Source of the DNA: Sulfuriflexus mobilis
GTDB lineage: Bacteria; Pseudomonadota; Gammaproteobacteria; AKS1
Direction: 5' to 3'
DNA length: 64,000 nt
Assembly (NCBI RefSeq): GCF_003967195.1
Contig: NZ_AP018725.1
Span: 2,046,001 to 2,110,000 of the forward strand
This document shows positions 54,076 to 62,603 of the stretch, piece after piece. How positions within the stretch are numbered: position 1 is the stretch's first letter; every line of letters begins with the position of its first letter. The notes beneath the pieces were generated by a model. That model saw only the letters and a program-made list of their open reading frames with translations, had not been told where the DNA came from and did no database searches. The position numbers and the translations under genes were made by a program.

Positions 54076-54791
54076 TCGCCATGTGTCTTCGCATGCAGTT
54101 GTGCATGCAGGTATGGGCATTCTTCCACCATGCTCATTTGCAGGTGTTGCTGCAACTTTTCATACGCAGGGATAATTTCCCCGGCGAGGATGCGTGGTCG
54201 GGTCTGATAGTAAGCCCCCCAGGAGGCCCCGCCATCTGGCAGGCGTGTTTGCTCGGCATGCCCAAGCAGCAACGGCTCAACCCCGATTCGCGTAAAGTAA
54301 CGATGCAAAAAGTCCGTTGCCGTCACCGTTATGTAACGTTTGCGCTGTTGTGCGAGGTAGGCAGTCAGCGCGGTAAATAAGAAGATCGAGGCGCCACTGC
54401 CATGCGAGGCGAGATTGCCCACTTCGACAACATCACTACGTGCTGACGAACCGCCACAGGCCTCCGTCAAGACAGATTCGATGGGGCTGTCCAGGTACTG
54501 TTCGAGAAACAGGTCCGCCTCATTGGCATAACGAAAACCCAATGCACCGAGGATCGTGCCCTCATCATCCTGCACACTCATGAGTGTCGGGTAATGTTCA
54601 GTGATGCGCGCGTTGTAGGTCTGGCGAAACTCGCGTTCGAGGAAACGTTCAACCCGGCGGCGTTCCGGAGAATAGAGACTGGTGATCGCGATGACCTTGG
54701 GGGTCAGTGCGGTAAAGCGTTTCAGCCGCAGCTCGTTGTAAAACAGGCTGTTTTGTACACCCTTGTCATTTTTCAGCGCCACTTGCAGCAT
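54072..54791 (-). CDS. thermostable-hemolysin family protein (acyltransferase-like)
   Basis: 239 residues from MLQVALKNDKG with AAGGA 8 bp upstream; two ATGs at 54809 and 54812 would add six or seven residues. ERRRVERFLEREFRQTYNARI, VVEVGNLASHGSGASIFLF and FLHRYFTRIGVEPLLLG match the family named after Vibrio delta-VPH. The pattern (E-V-G-N-L-A, then a helix and a terminal G-V) resembles LuxI/GNAT-type N-acyltransferases, and no pore-forming segment is seen. First gene of the seven-gene operon; more likely a biosynthetic acyltransferase than a toxin. Confidence 0.75.
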   Translation of the reverse strand: MLQVALKNDKGVQNSLFYNELRLKRFTALTPKVIAITSLYSPERRRVERFLEREFRQTYNARITEHYPTLMSVQDDEGTILGALGFRYANEADLFLEQYLDSPIESVLTEACGGSSARSDVVEVGNLASHGSGASIFLFTALTAYLAQQRKRYITVTATDFLHRYFTRIGVEPLLLGHAEQTRLPDGGASWGAYYQTRPRILAGEIIPAYEKLQQHLQMSMVEECPYLHAQLHAKTHGE

Positions 54792-54970
54792 TATTACTTT
54801 CCTTGCCATCATGCCTTATCTTGACAAGGATCATAGGTAATAAAGCTGAAGCGAACCTGAAAGCCAGGATGTTTTTTGTGAAATTTACCCGCTGAAATGT
54901 AAAAACATGACCTGTTTCACACCTACCACCAGGCTTGCCGGTACGAAGGGCCAATAATCAGGCTGGTCGC

Positions 54971-55414
54971 TCAGGTATGCAGCATCTCCTCAATGGCCTG
55001 ATTGGCCAGTTCATCGGCGCGTTCGTTCTCGACGTGACCGTTATGCCCCTTGACCCAGTGCCAGTTAATGGCATGCCTCTGGGTTGCTGCATCGAGCCGC
55101 TGCCAGAGGTCGACGTTTTTCACCGGCTGTCTCGAGGCGGTTTTCCAGTTACGTTTTTTCCAGTTCACCATCCACTCGGTGATGCCATGCATGACGTACT
55201 TTGAATCGGTGGTTAAATCCACCTTGCAGGGGCGCTTGAGGGACTCGAGCGCGCTAATCGCGGCCATAAGTTCCATGCGGTTGTTGGTGGTCTCGCGTTC
55301 GCTACCCTTGAGGGTCTTTTCCTCCTTGCCGTAACGCAGCAAGGCACCCCAGCCGCCCGGGCCGGGATTGCCGCGACAGGCCCCGTCGGTAAAAATCTCA
55401 ACGTGGGTCATCAT
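54971..55414 (-). CDS. rnhA: ribonuclease HI
   Basis: Degrades RNA in RNA/DNA hybrids. 147 residues from [26 protein letters not shown] with GAGGT 8 bp upstream. The acidic tetrad is visible: D in [12 protein letters not shown] in [11 protein letters not shown] in [12 protein letters not shown], and D in NERADELAN, plus [10 protein letters not shown]. Overlaps the methyltransferase gene by 17 bp. Confidence 0.96.
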   Translation of the reverse strand: MMTHVEIFTDGACRGNPGPGGWGALLRYGKEEKTLKGSERETTNNRMELMAAISALESLKRPCKVDLTTDSKYVMHGITEWMVNWKKRNWKTASRQPVKNVDLWQRLDAATQRHAINWHWVKGHNGHVENERADELANQAIEEMLHT

Positions 55415-56171
55415 AGTGCATACCTCGTGTACTTGGCTCAGCAATCGGACGATGGCGGATCTTGTTTTCTCGCCAACGCGGGCCTATCGGGGTCAGGGTG
55501 CTGGTCCGCTTACGTGCCAGCATAATGGTCACGCCGGCAAACAGCGGTATGATGCGCTGGCCGATGCGATCCATGAATTCAAGTTTTTGCATAGTCTTCT
55601 CATGTTGAAGGGGTGGCCGGAAAAACACCTGCCGCCCATCGATGTAATCAAAACCGAGCAGCGATAACCAGTCTCGCAATCGCCTCCGTGTGTAATATTG
55701 CCCGCGCCAGGGCATTTGCTTGCGCCAGCCCAATAACAGGCGTGCCAGGCCCCAGAGGCTGAGGGGATTAAAGTTCAGGATCAGCACATGCCCTTCCGGG
55801 ATGAGGATGCGATCCACTTCCCGTAAGATGGCATGCGGGTCGGGGTGAAACTCAAGAGTATGCGGCATCACCACCACGTCCACGCTCTCTGAGGCAAAGG
55901 GCAAGGCCGCATTATCCGCCAGCAAACTGGTCGCAGAATGGGCCAATTCATCCAGTACCATGCAATGCGAGATGCGGCTGGTCGCACACAGGTTCTCACC
56001 ATGCCCGCCCAGTTGCACGAGGTGGTAACCGAACAGGTCTGGCAATAGCTCGTCCAGGGCCTCGCCCTCTGCCCGGGCCAACAGCCGACCCAGGTAACTG
56101 CCATACCAGGCGGGCAGGTCGGCCCCGGGGGCCGAGGTGGGCGGTGAAATATCGGTATTAAAGTCAGGCAT
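55398..56171 (-). CDS. YafS-like SAM-dependent methyltransferase
   Basis: 257 residues. The AdoMet motif I region is degenerate ([11 protein letters not shown]) but [44 protein letters not shown] is clear motif II-III text. Members adjacent to rnhA/gloB in gammaproteobacteria are annotated yafS; function not established. Operon with rnhA and divergent from mltD, 170 bp away. Confidence 0.8.
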   Translation of the reverse strand: MPDFNTDISPPTSAPGADLPAWYGSYLGRLLARAEGEALDELLPDLFGYHLVQLGGHGENLCATSRISHCMVLDELAHSATSLLADNAALPFASESVDVVVMPHTLEFHPDPHAILREVDRILIPEGHVLILNFNPLSLWGLARLLLGWRKQMPWRGQYYTRRRLRDWLSLLGFDYIDGRQVFFRPPLQHEKTMQKLEFMDRIGQRIIPLFAGVTIMLARKRTSTLTPIGPRWRENKIRHRPIAEPSTRGMHYDDPR

Positions 56172-56367
56172 CGCTACAGCATAGCCTTTCTGTCAGCAAA
56201 ACCCTATATCCGGCCTGCCCGAATGCTGTGACACGCTACACAGAAGTCGGTTTGTCTGCCGTGGTCTACTAATGACCTAATCAGGATGATGAGGTTGACC
56301 TGCCGCCGATGCATACCTAACATAGGCGGCAAAATAAATAATGGTTTCAGTAAGGAAGAACACCTCG

Positions 56368-58020
56368 ATGACGTTCCCCATGGCCCTGCGCCTGCTCGGT
56401 ACCCTGTCCCTGTTGTGGACGGTGGTGGCCTGCACCACAACCCTGCCAACTCTCCCTCCACATGGTCAGCCACTGGCCAGTGATACCAGCGTCAGCGAGG
56501 CCGTCGCCCGAATTCAGCTGGAGACCCCCGAGCCGGGAGGCATTGAGGGCATCGCGGCCCTGCCGCAAACTGAAGCGGCGGCGCCGGCTCACGCCGACCT
56601 GTGGGCACGTCTGCGTAATGGTTATGCCCTGCCCGAGGTCTCACACAAGCGTATCGACCAGGAAACCGACTGGTACGCCCGTCACCCCAATTATCTGGAC
56701 CGCGTGGCCGAACGCGCCAGACCCTATCTCCATTATATTGTCGACGAGGCCGAGCGCCGTGGTATCCCCGCCGAGATCGCCCTGTTGCCTGTGGTCGAGA
56801 GCGCCTTCAAACCCTTCGCCTATTCACATGGCCGCGCCGCCGGCATCTGGCAATTTATCCCTGGCACCGGCCGCCACTATGGTCTAAAGCAGAACTGGTG
56901 GTACGACGGCCGCCGCGATGTGTATGCCTCGACGGCCGCCGCGCTGGAGTACCTGCAACAGTTACAAAAGAACCTCGACGGCGACTGGCTACTGGCCCTG
57001 GCGGCCTATAACTCCGGTGAAGGCACCGTCCGCAAGGCCATACGCCGCAACAAAAAAAAGGGCAAACCGACCGACTTCTGGTCACTGCACCTGCCACCCG
57101 AGACCCGCGGTTACGTGCCACGCCTGCTCGCGATTGCCCGCATAATAAAGGATCCGGCCGCTTACGACCTGGAACTGACACCGATTGCCGATACCCCTTA
57201 TTTCAGCAAGGTCGATATCGATGGCCAGGTCGACCTCGCCCTGGCTGCCGAGCTGGCCGATATTGAGCTCGATGAATTGTATATGCTGAATCCTGGCTTT
57301 AACCGCTGGGCTACCGCACCGAAAGGCCCGCACTACCTGCTGCTGCCGGTAGACAAGGCTGCCGGCTTTAGCGAAAGATTTGCCGTGTTACCGAAAGAAC
57401 AACGCATGCGCTGGGCTCATCACAAGGTCGCCTCGGGCGAGACTCTGAGCCACATCGCCGATAAATACCGTATCAGTGTTGCCCTGCTCAAGAGCAGCAA
57501 TAAACTGCGTAGCAATTTCCTGCGCACGGGACAAAATCTCGTCATCCCGATCGCCTCAAAAAGCGCGCCCACATACCGTTTGAGTGCGTCACAACGCAAG
57601 CAACGCACGCTGAATGCGCCCAAGTCCGGTCGTAACAAGATCACACATGTTGTCGTTGCCGGTGACACAATGTGGGACATTGCCCGCACATATAAGGTCG
57701 GCGTTCGTGAACTGGCAAAATGGAATGCCATGGCCCCGCGCGACACCCTTCACCGTGGCCAGAAACTGGTGGTCTGGACCAAGACTGTACAACGCACTGC
57801 ACGTCATGTGTCGCCAGCGACCCCACCGAGTAGCAAACCTGTGATACAGCGCGTGAACTATACTGTGCGCCGTGGGGATTCACTGGCGCGCATCGCCGCC
57901 CGCTTCCGTGTCCGTATTACAGATTTAATGCGCTGGAACACCCTCCTCAGCAAGAGCAAGTACCTGCAACCCGGGCAGCGCCTGAAGTTATTTGTAGATG
58001 TGACTCAGCAGAGTAGTTAA
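56368..58020 (+). CDS. mltD: membrane-bound lytic murein transglycosylase D (three LysM)
   Basis: 550 residues from MTFPMALRLLGTLSLLWTVVAC: a lipoprotein signal with lipobox VVAC. An in-frame ATG at 56341 would give 559 residues. The SLT domain has the catalytic Glu in LLPVVESAFKPFAYSHGRAAGIWQFIPGTGRHYGL, NWWYDGRRD and ALAAYNSGEG. Three C-terminal LysM domains follow (VASGETLSHIADKYR, VVAGDTMWDIARTYK, VRRGDSLARIAARFR). Cleaves peptidoglycan to 1,6-anhydro ends at the inner leaflet of the outer membrane. Confidence 0.94.
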   Translation: MTFPMALRLLGTLSLLWTVVACTTTLPTLPPHGQPLASDTSVSEAVARIQLETPEPGGIEGIAALPQTEAAAPAHADLWARLRNGYALPEVSHKRIDQETDWYARHPNYLDRVAERARPYLHYIVDEAERRGIPAEIALLPVVESAFKPFAYSHGRAAGIWQFIPGTGRHYGLKQNWWYDGRRDVYASTAAALEYLQQLQKNLDGDWLLALAAYNSGEGTVRKAIRRNKKKGKPTDFWSLHLPPETRGYVPRLLAIARIIKDPAAYDLELTPIADTPYFSKVDIDGQVDLALAAELADIELDELYMLNPGFNRWATAPKGPHYLLLPVDKAAGFSERFAVLPKEQRMRWAHHKVASGETLSHIADKYRISVALLKSSNKLRSNFLRTGQNLVIPIASKSAPTYRLSASQRKQRTLNAPKSGRNKITHVVVAGDTMWDIARTYKVGVRELAKWNAMAPRDTLHRGQKLVVWTKTVQRTARHVSPATPPSSKPVIQRVNYTVRRGDSLARIAARFRVRITDLMRWNTLLSKSKYLQPGQRLKLFVDVTQQSS

Positions 58021-58160
58021 TACGTTTTGCCTTTCATACATGGGGCGCAAGGCAAATCTGAATCCGCTTCAGCCCGTCCCTTCAACTACCGGTATTATCT
58101 TCGTCATCCGGGCGAGAGGAGAAAATAAGAGACGATGATAACGTCTGCTATACTACTTCT

Positions 58161-58907
58161 GTGGATAGAGTAACCACAGAGAATGCGCATGAGCCCCTCG
58201 GCGAGGGTGTGGTATTTCACGTCCACGGGGTGAGCAAGATTTACCAGATGGGCGAGGTGCAGGTTCCGGCCCTGCGCGGGGTCGACCTGGATCTTTATAG
58301 CGGCGAATTCACAGTCTTACTGGGCGCCTCGGGCAGCGGCAAATCCACTTTATTAAATATTCTTGGCGGGCTGGATACACCGACTGACGGGCATGTTTTT
58401 TATGCGGACCGTGACCTGACTCGCGCCTCTGAGAACGAACTGACGCAATATCGTCGTTACCACGTCGGCTTTGTATTCCAGTTTTACAACCTGATCCCGA
58501 GCCTTACCGCACGTGAAAATGTCGCCGTCGTTACCGAGATTGCCCGTTCCCCCATGCAACCGGAAGAAGCTCTGCAGCTGGTTGGCCTGGGAAACCGCAT
58601 GGAGCATTTCCCGGCACAGCTTTCCGGTGGTGAACAACAACGCGTAGCCATTGCCCGCGCCATTGCCAAGAACCCAGACGTGCTGTTATGTGACGAACCC
58701 ACTGGCGCCCTCGATTCCCAAACCGGTATTGTCGTACTCGAGGCGCTGCAACGGGTTAACCAGGAGTTGGGCACTACCACCGTCGTCATTACCCATAATG
58801 CTGGCATTGCGCAGATGGCCGACCGCGTGATTCGGCTGGCCGATGGACGCATTGTTGACGTGCACAGCAACGAACGCAAACTCCCACCAAGCGAACTTAG
58901 CTGGTAG
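58161..58907 (+). CDS. ABC transporter ATP-binding protein (LolD/MacB type)
   Basis: 248 residues. Walker [20 protein letters not shown]-loop [10 protein letters not shown], signature [16 protein letters not shown], Walker [15 protein letters not shown]-loop VVITHN. The GTG start has no Shine-Dalgarno; a TATACT -10 box at 58149-58154 would start transcription about 58161, which would make a leaderless message, or translation begins at a later GTG (58209). Pairs with the FtsX-like permease 8 bp downstream. Confidence 0.9.
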   Translation: MDRVTTENAHEPLGEGVVFHVHGVSKIYQMGEVQVPALRGVDLDLYSGEFTVLLGASGSGKSTLLNILGGLDTPTDGHVFYADRDLTRASENELTQYRRYHVGFVFQFYNLIPSLTARENVAVVTEIARSPMQPEEALQLVGLGNRMEHFPAQLSGGEQQRVAIARAIAKNPDVLLCDEPTGALDSQTGIVVLEALQRVNQELGTTTVVITHNAGIAQMADRVIRLADGRIVDVHSNERKLPPSELSW

Positions 58908-58915
58908 CCACTCAG

Positions 58916-61279
58916 ATGAAGGCCATTGACAAAAAACTCTGGCGTGAACTGTGGGGGATGCGCATGCAGGCGCTGGCCATCGCCATGGTGATTATCGGTG
59001 GTGTGGCCATTTTCATCATGTCCTTGAGTACCCTCGACTCCCTGTATGAAACCCGGGAAAGTTATTACCGCAATAATCATTTCGCGCACGTATTTGCTCC
59101 CCTGAAACGTGCACCCCTCTCATTGCTGGAACGTATTAAGGAAATTCCCGGCATCGATAAAGTCGAGGCGCGCGTAGTCGCCTATGTCAATATTGATGTG
59201 GCCGGCTTTACCGATCCAGCGAGTGCGCACCTGATTTCTTTGCCGACTAATAGCCGTGGCGAGTTAAATCAGGCCTATCTGCGCGAGGGGCGCCTGCTTG
59301 AGGCCGATCGTGATAATGAAATCCTGGTGAGTGAAGAGTTTGCCCAGGCACATGGCCTGCAAGCAGGTGACAAACTGAAGGCCACCATTAACGGTCGACG
59401 CAAATCCCTTACCATTGTCGGGCTGGCCCTGTCACCTGAATACATTTACCAGATTGCCCCCGGTGCGGTGTTCCCGGACTTTAAACGGTATGGTGTGATG
59501 TGGATGGCACGAAAGCCCCTGGCCACGGCCTATGACCTGGATGGTGCCTTCAACGACCTGAGCCTGACCCTGAGCAATGACACGCATGTAGAAGATGTTA
59601 TTGACAGACTGGATGATCTGCTAAAACCCTATGGTGGCCGAGGTGCCTATGCCCGCAAGGACCAGCTTTCCAATCGTTTTCTGACTGAAGAACTCAAGCA
59701 GCAGAGAACTATCGCCACGGTGTTCCCTGTGATCTTTTTTGCGGTGGCGGCATTTTTATTAAATGTGGTGGTCAGTCGCCTCATCAGCCTGCAGCGGGAA
59801 CAGATAGCGGCCCTCAAGGCATTCGGTTACAGCAATTTCGCGGTTGGCTTGCATTACATCAAACTCGTCTTAATGATTGTGGCACTCGGTGTAATCGGCG
59901 GCATCGGCATCGGCATGTGGATGGGCAAGGGCATGAGCAACATCTATATGGAGTTCTATAGCCTGCCATTTATGATCTACGTGTTAAATCCGCAGGTCAT
60001 CATCGCCGCGGTCTTTATCAGCTTCGCCGTCGCCGTACTTGGCACTCTGCATGCCGTCAGCAAAGCGGTAAAACTACCACCTGCCGAGGCCATGCGACCG
60101 GAACCACCCGCTATCTATCACCCCACCATCATCGAACGTCTCGGCCTGCAGCGTTTTTTCTCCCAGCCTTCGCGCATGATTCTTCGCCATATCGAGCGAC
60201 GTCCATTCAAGTCTTTTTTAACCACCCTTGGTATTGCCATGGCCTGCAGCATCATGATGATTGGAGGCTTTCAGGAAGGAGCCATCGACCACATGGTAGA
60301 TGTGCAGTTTGGCATGAGTCAGCGCCAGGACATGATGGCGACGTTTACCGAGCCGACATCAGATCGGGCCATGTATTCACTGCTGAGCCTGCAAGGTGTC
60401 GAGCAGGTAGAAGGCTTTCGCACTGCCCCGGCGCGTTTGCAATTCAGGCACCGTTACTACCGTACCGCACTAGAAGGTATTGACCCGGATACTTCCCTGG
60501 TTCGTCTGTTCGATGCAGACTTGCAGCTTCTCGGCCTGCCACAAGATGGTGTTGTGCTGACCGACTACCTGGCCGAGTTACTGCATATCAAACCTGGTGA
60601 CATGTTGAGTATTGAAATATTGGAAGGCAGCCGGCCCACGCTACAGGTACCAGTGGTCGGTACGACCAAACAATACCTCGGCGTCAATGCCTATATGCAG
60701 CGCGATGCCATGAACCGTTTATTAAAAGAAGGCGACGCTATCTCCGGTACCTATCTGCGCGTCGATGCCCGTTACCTGCGCGAGGTCTATGCTGAGCTGA
60801 AGGACATTCCGCGCATCGCCGGTGTGGTAGAACAGACCTCAGCGATACAAGCCTTTTATGACACCATGGCCGAGACCATTTTGTTCTTTACCTTTATTAC
60901 CACCCTGTTGGGCGGCAGCATTTCCTTTGGCGTGGTCTATAACAGTATGCGTATCGCGCTGTCGGAACGGAATCGTGAACTGGCCAGTTTGCGCGTGCTG
61001 GGTTTTACGCGCGGCGAGGTCGCCTATATCCTGCTCGGTGAACTCGGCCTGCTTACCCTGCTGGCCATTCCACTCGGCCTGTTAATTGGTTATGGGCTGT
61101 GCGCCTACCTGGCTTTTCGCTTCGATTCGGACCTTTATCGTATCCCGCTGGTACTGGGGACAGATGTCTATGCCTTTGCCGCAACAGTCGTACTTGTATC
61201 ATCCATCATCTCAGGCATTATGATATGGCATAACCTGGCTCGACTCGATATGGTAGCCGTACTCAAGACCAAGGAATAA
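58916..61279 (+). CDS. FtsX-like ABC permease (MacB-related)
   Basis: 787 residues, two-domain permease. N-terminal TM (MQALAIAMVIIGGVAIFIMSLS), MacB_PCD-type periplasmic domain, first FtsX block (VFPVIFFAVAAFLLNVVVSRLIS to FAVAVLGTLHAVSKAV), second N-terminal helix (LTTLGIAMACSIMMIGGF), second periplasmic domain, and a last FtsX block of three helices ending VSSIISGIMIW. It matches duplicated permeases of the DevC/YknZ class. Works with the ATPase and the HlyD adaptor. Confidence 0.9.
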   Translation: MKAIDKKLWRELWGMRMQALAIAMVIIGGVAIFIMSLSTLDSLYETRESYYRNNHFAHVFAPLKRAPLSLLERIKEIPGIDKVEARVVAYVNIDVAGFTDPASAHLISLPTNSRGELNQAYLREGRLLEADRDNEILVSEEFAQAHGLQAGDKLKATINGRRKSLTIVGLALSPEYIYQIAPGAVFPDFKRYGVMWMARKPLATAYDLDGAFNDLSLTLSNDTHVEDVIDRLDDLLKPYGGRGAYARKDQLSNRFLTEELKQQRTIATVFPVIFFAVAAFLLNVVVSRLISLQREQIAALKAFGYSNFAVGLHYIKLVLMIVALGVIGGIGIGMWMGKGMSNIYMEFYSLPFMIYVLNPQVIIAAVFISFAVAVLGTLHAVSKAVKLPPAEAMRPEPPAIYHPTIIERLGLQRFFSQPSRMILRHIERRPFKSFLTTLGIAMACSIMMIGGFQEGAIDHMVDVQFGMSQRQDMMATFTEPTSDRAMYSLLSLQGVEQVEGFRTAPARLQFRHRYYRTALEGIDPDTSLVRLFDADLQLLGLPQDGVVLTDYLAELLHIKPGDMLSIEILEGSRPTLQVPVVGTTKQYLGVNAYMQRDAMNRLLKEGDAISGTYLRVDARYLREVYAELKDIPRIAGVVEQTSAIQAFYDTMAETILFFTFITTLLGGSISFGVVYNSMRIALSERNRELASLRVLGFTRGEVAYILLGELGLLTLLAIPLGLLIGYGLCAYLAFRFDSDLYRIPLVLGTDVYAFAATVVLVSSIISGIMIWHNLARLDMVAVLKTKE

Positions 61280-62484
61280 TGACTATGCGTAACCCACTGC
61301 GCCAACACCCCGCTATTGTTCTCATCACGGTGTTGATCATCGCCCTGCTGGTCTGGGGTTTCTGGCCACGTCCGGTGCTGGTTGAGACAGTGAAAGCAAA
61401 ACGCGCACCAATGTCCGTCACCATTGAGGAAGAAGGTCGTACCCGCGTCGTCGACCGCTACATCATTGCCGCACCGGTCGATGGGGTGACCTGCAATATC
61501 GATCTGAATGTTGGTGACAGCATTAAGCAAGACCAGACCCTGTTGTTCATCAGCCCGCTTGAGTCACAAGTACTGGACCCGCGGAGCCGTGCCGAGGCCA
61601 GGGCACGGGAAGCAATGGCCCAGTCGGCCCTGCAGGCAGCCATGGAAGATGCCCGCGCCGCTAACGCGTCAGCAAGCTTCGCCATGACCGAACTCAAGCG
61701 TCTGCGTCCGCTCGCCGACAAGGGACTGGTCTCACGCGAGGCCTTCGACAAGGCGAAAATGGAGGTACAGACCAGCAGTGCCCGGAAACGTTCGGCCGAC
61801 TTCAATGTGGATGTGGCTAAATATGAACTCGAGGCGGCACGCTCGGTATTAAAATACTCCGCCGCCACCGATAGCGGTGCCCCGGCAGAGCGCGTCCCGG
61901 TTCGTTCCCCCATTAACGGCAAGATCCTCAAGCTGGCGCATGAATGTGAAGGCCCGGTGCGTACCGGTGAACCCTTGCTGGAGGTCGGTGACACCTCCAT
62001 CCTCGAAGTGGAAGTCGATGTCTTGTCTGCCGATGCCGTGAAGATAAAAACGGGCATGAACGTCCTGTTTGAACGCTGGGGCGGCGAAGATTCCCTACAC
62101 GGCATCGTGCGAACCGTCGAGCCGGTCGGCTTTACCAAGATCTCGGCACTCGGGGTAGAAGAACAACGCGTACTGGTGATTGTCGATTTCACCTCGGCGG
62201 CCGAACGGTGGCAGCGGCTCGGTGATGGTTACCGGGTCGAGGCACGTTTTGTCCTCTGGCAAGATGAGAACGTATTACAGGTACCGGCCAGCAGCCTGTT
62301 TCGTTACCAGGATGGCTGGGCGGTGTTTGTTGTGGAAGGCAAACGTGCCAGGCAACGCGTGGTGAAAGTTGGCCAACGCAACGGCCTGGTTGCACAAATC
62401 CTCACAGGGGTAGACGAGGGCGAGTCGGTGATCAATCACCCAAGTGATGATGTTGAGGATGGCAGACGCGTGTCGCCACGCTGA
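61279..62484 (+). CDS. HlyD-family periplasmic adaptor
   Basis: 401 residues; starts one base into the permease stop (TAATG). N-terminal anchor (AIVLITVLIIALLVWGFW), a lipoyl/barrel-sandwich half (RTRVVDRYIIAAPVDG), a coiled-coil hairpin rich in Ala/Glu/Arg, the second half (RVPVRSPINGKILKLAHECEG), a beta-barrel domain and a membrane-proximal domain. Completes a tripartite ABC exporter; the outer-membrane channel is not encoded here. Convergent with the kinase gene. Confidence 0.9.
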   Translation: MTMRNPLRQHPAIVLITVLIIALLVWGFWPRPVLVETVKAKRAPMSVTIEEEGRTRVVDRYIIAAPVDGVTCNIDLNVGDSIKQDQTLLFISPLESQVLDPRSRAEARAREAMAQSALQAAMEDARAANASASFAMTELKRLRPLADKGLVSREAFDKAKMEVQTSSARKRSADFNVDVAKYELEAARSVLKYSAATDSGAPAERVPVRSPINGKILKLAHECEGPVRTGEPLLEVGDTSILEVEVDVLSADAVKIKTGMNVLFERWGGEDSLHGIVRTVEPVGFTKISALGVEEQRVLVIVDFTSAAERWQRLGDGYRVEARFVLWQDENVLQVPASSLFRYQDGWAVFVVEGKRARQRVVKVGQRNGLVAQILTGVDEGESVINHPSDDVEDGRRVSPR

Positions 62485-62603
62485 AGCCCGCCTGGGAGTA
62501 TCTTGTTAGTTATCCTCAAGCAGCAGAGTCGTTGATGGCCGACGCCTGCATACTACGGCCTGTACACGAAACTTACCCGGTTCACCCACCACAAGATCAG
62601 ACA

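Noticed and set aside
54072..54791. Hemolysin toxin
   Set aside because: The family name is historical; the sequence lacks membrane-inserting segments and secretion signal and sits in a biosynthetic operon.
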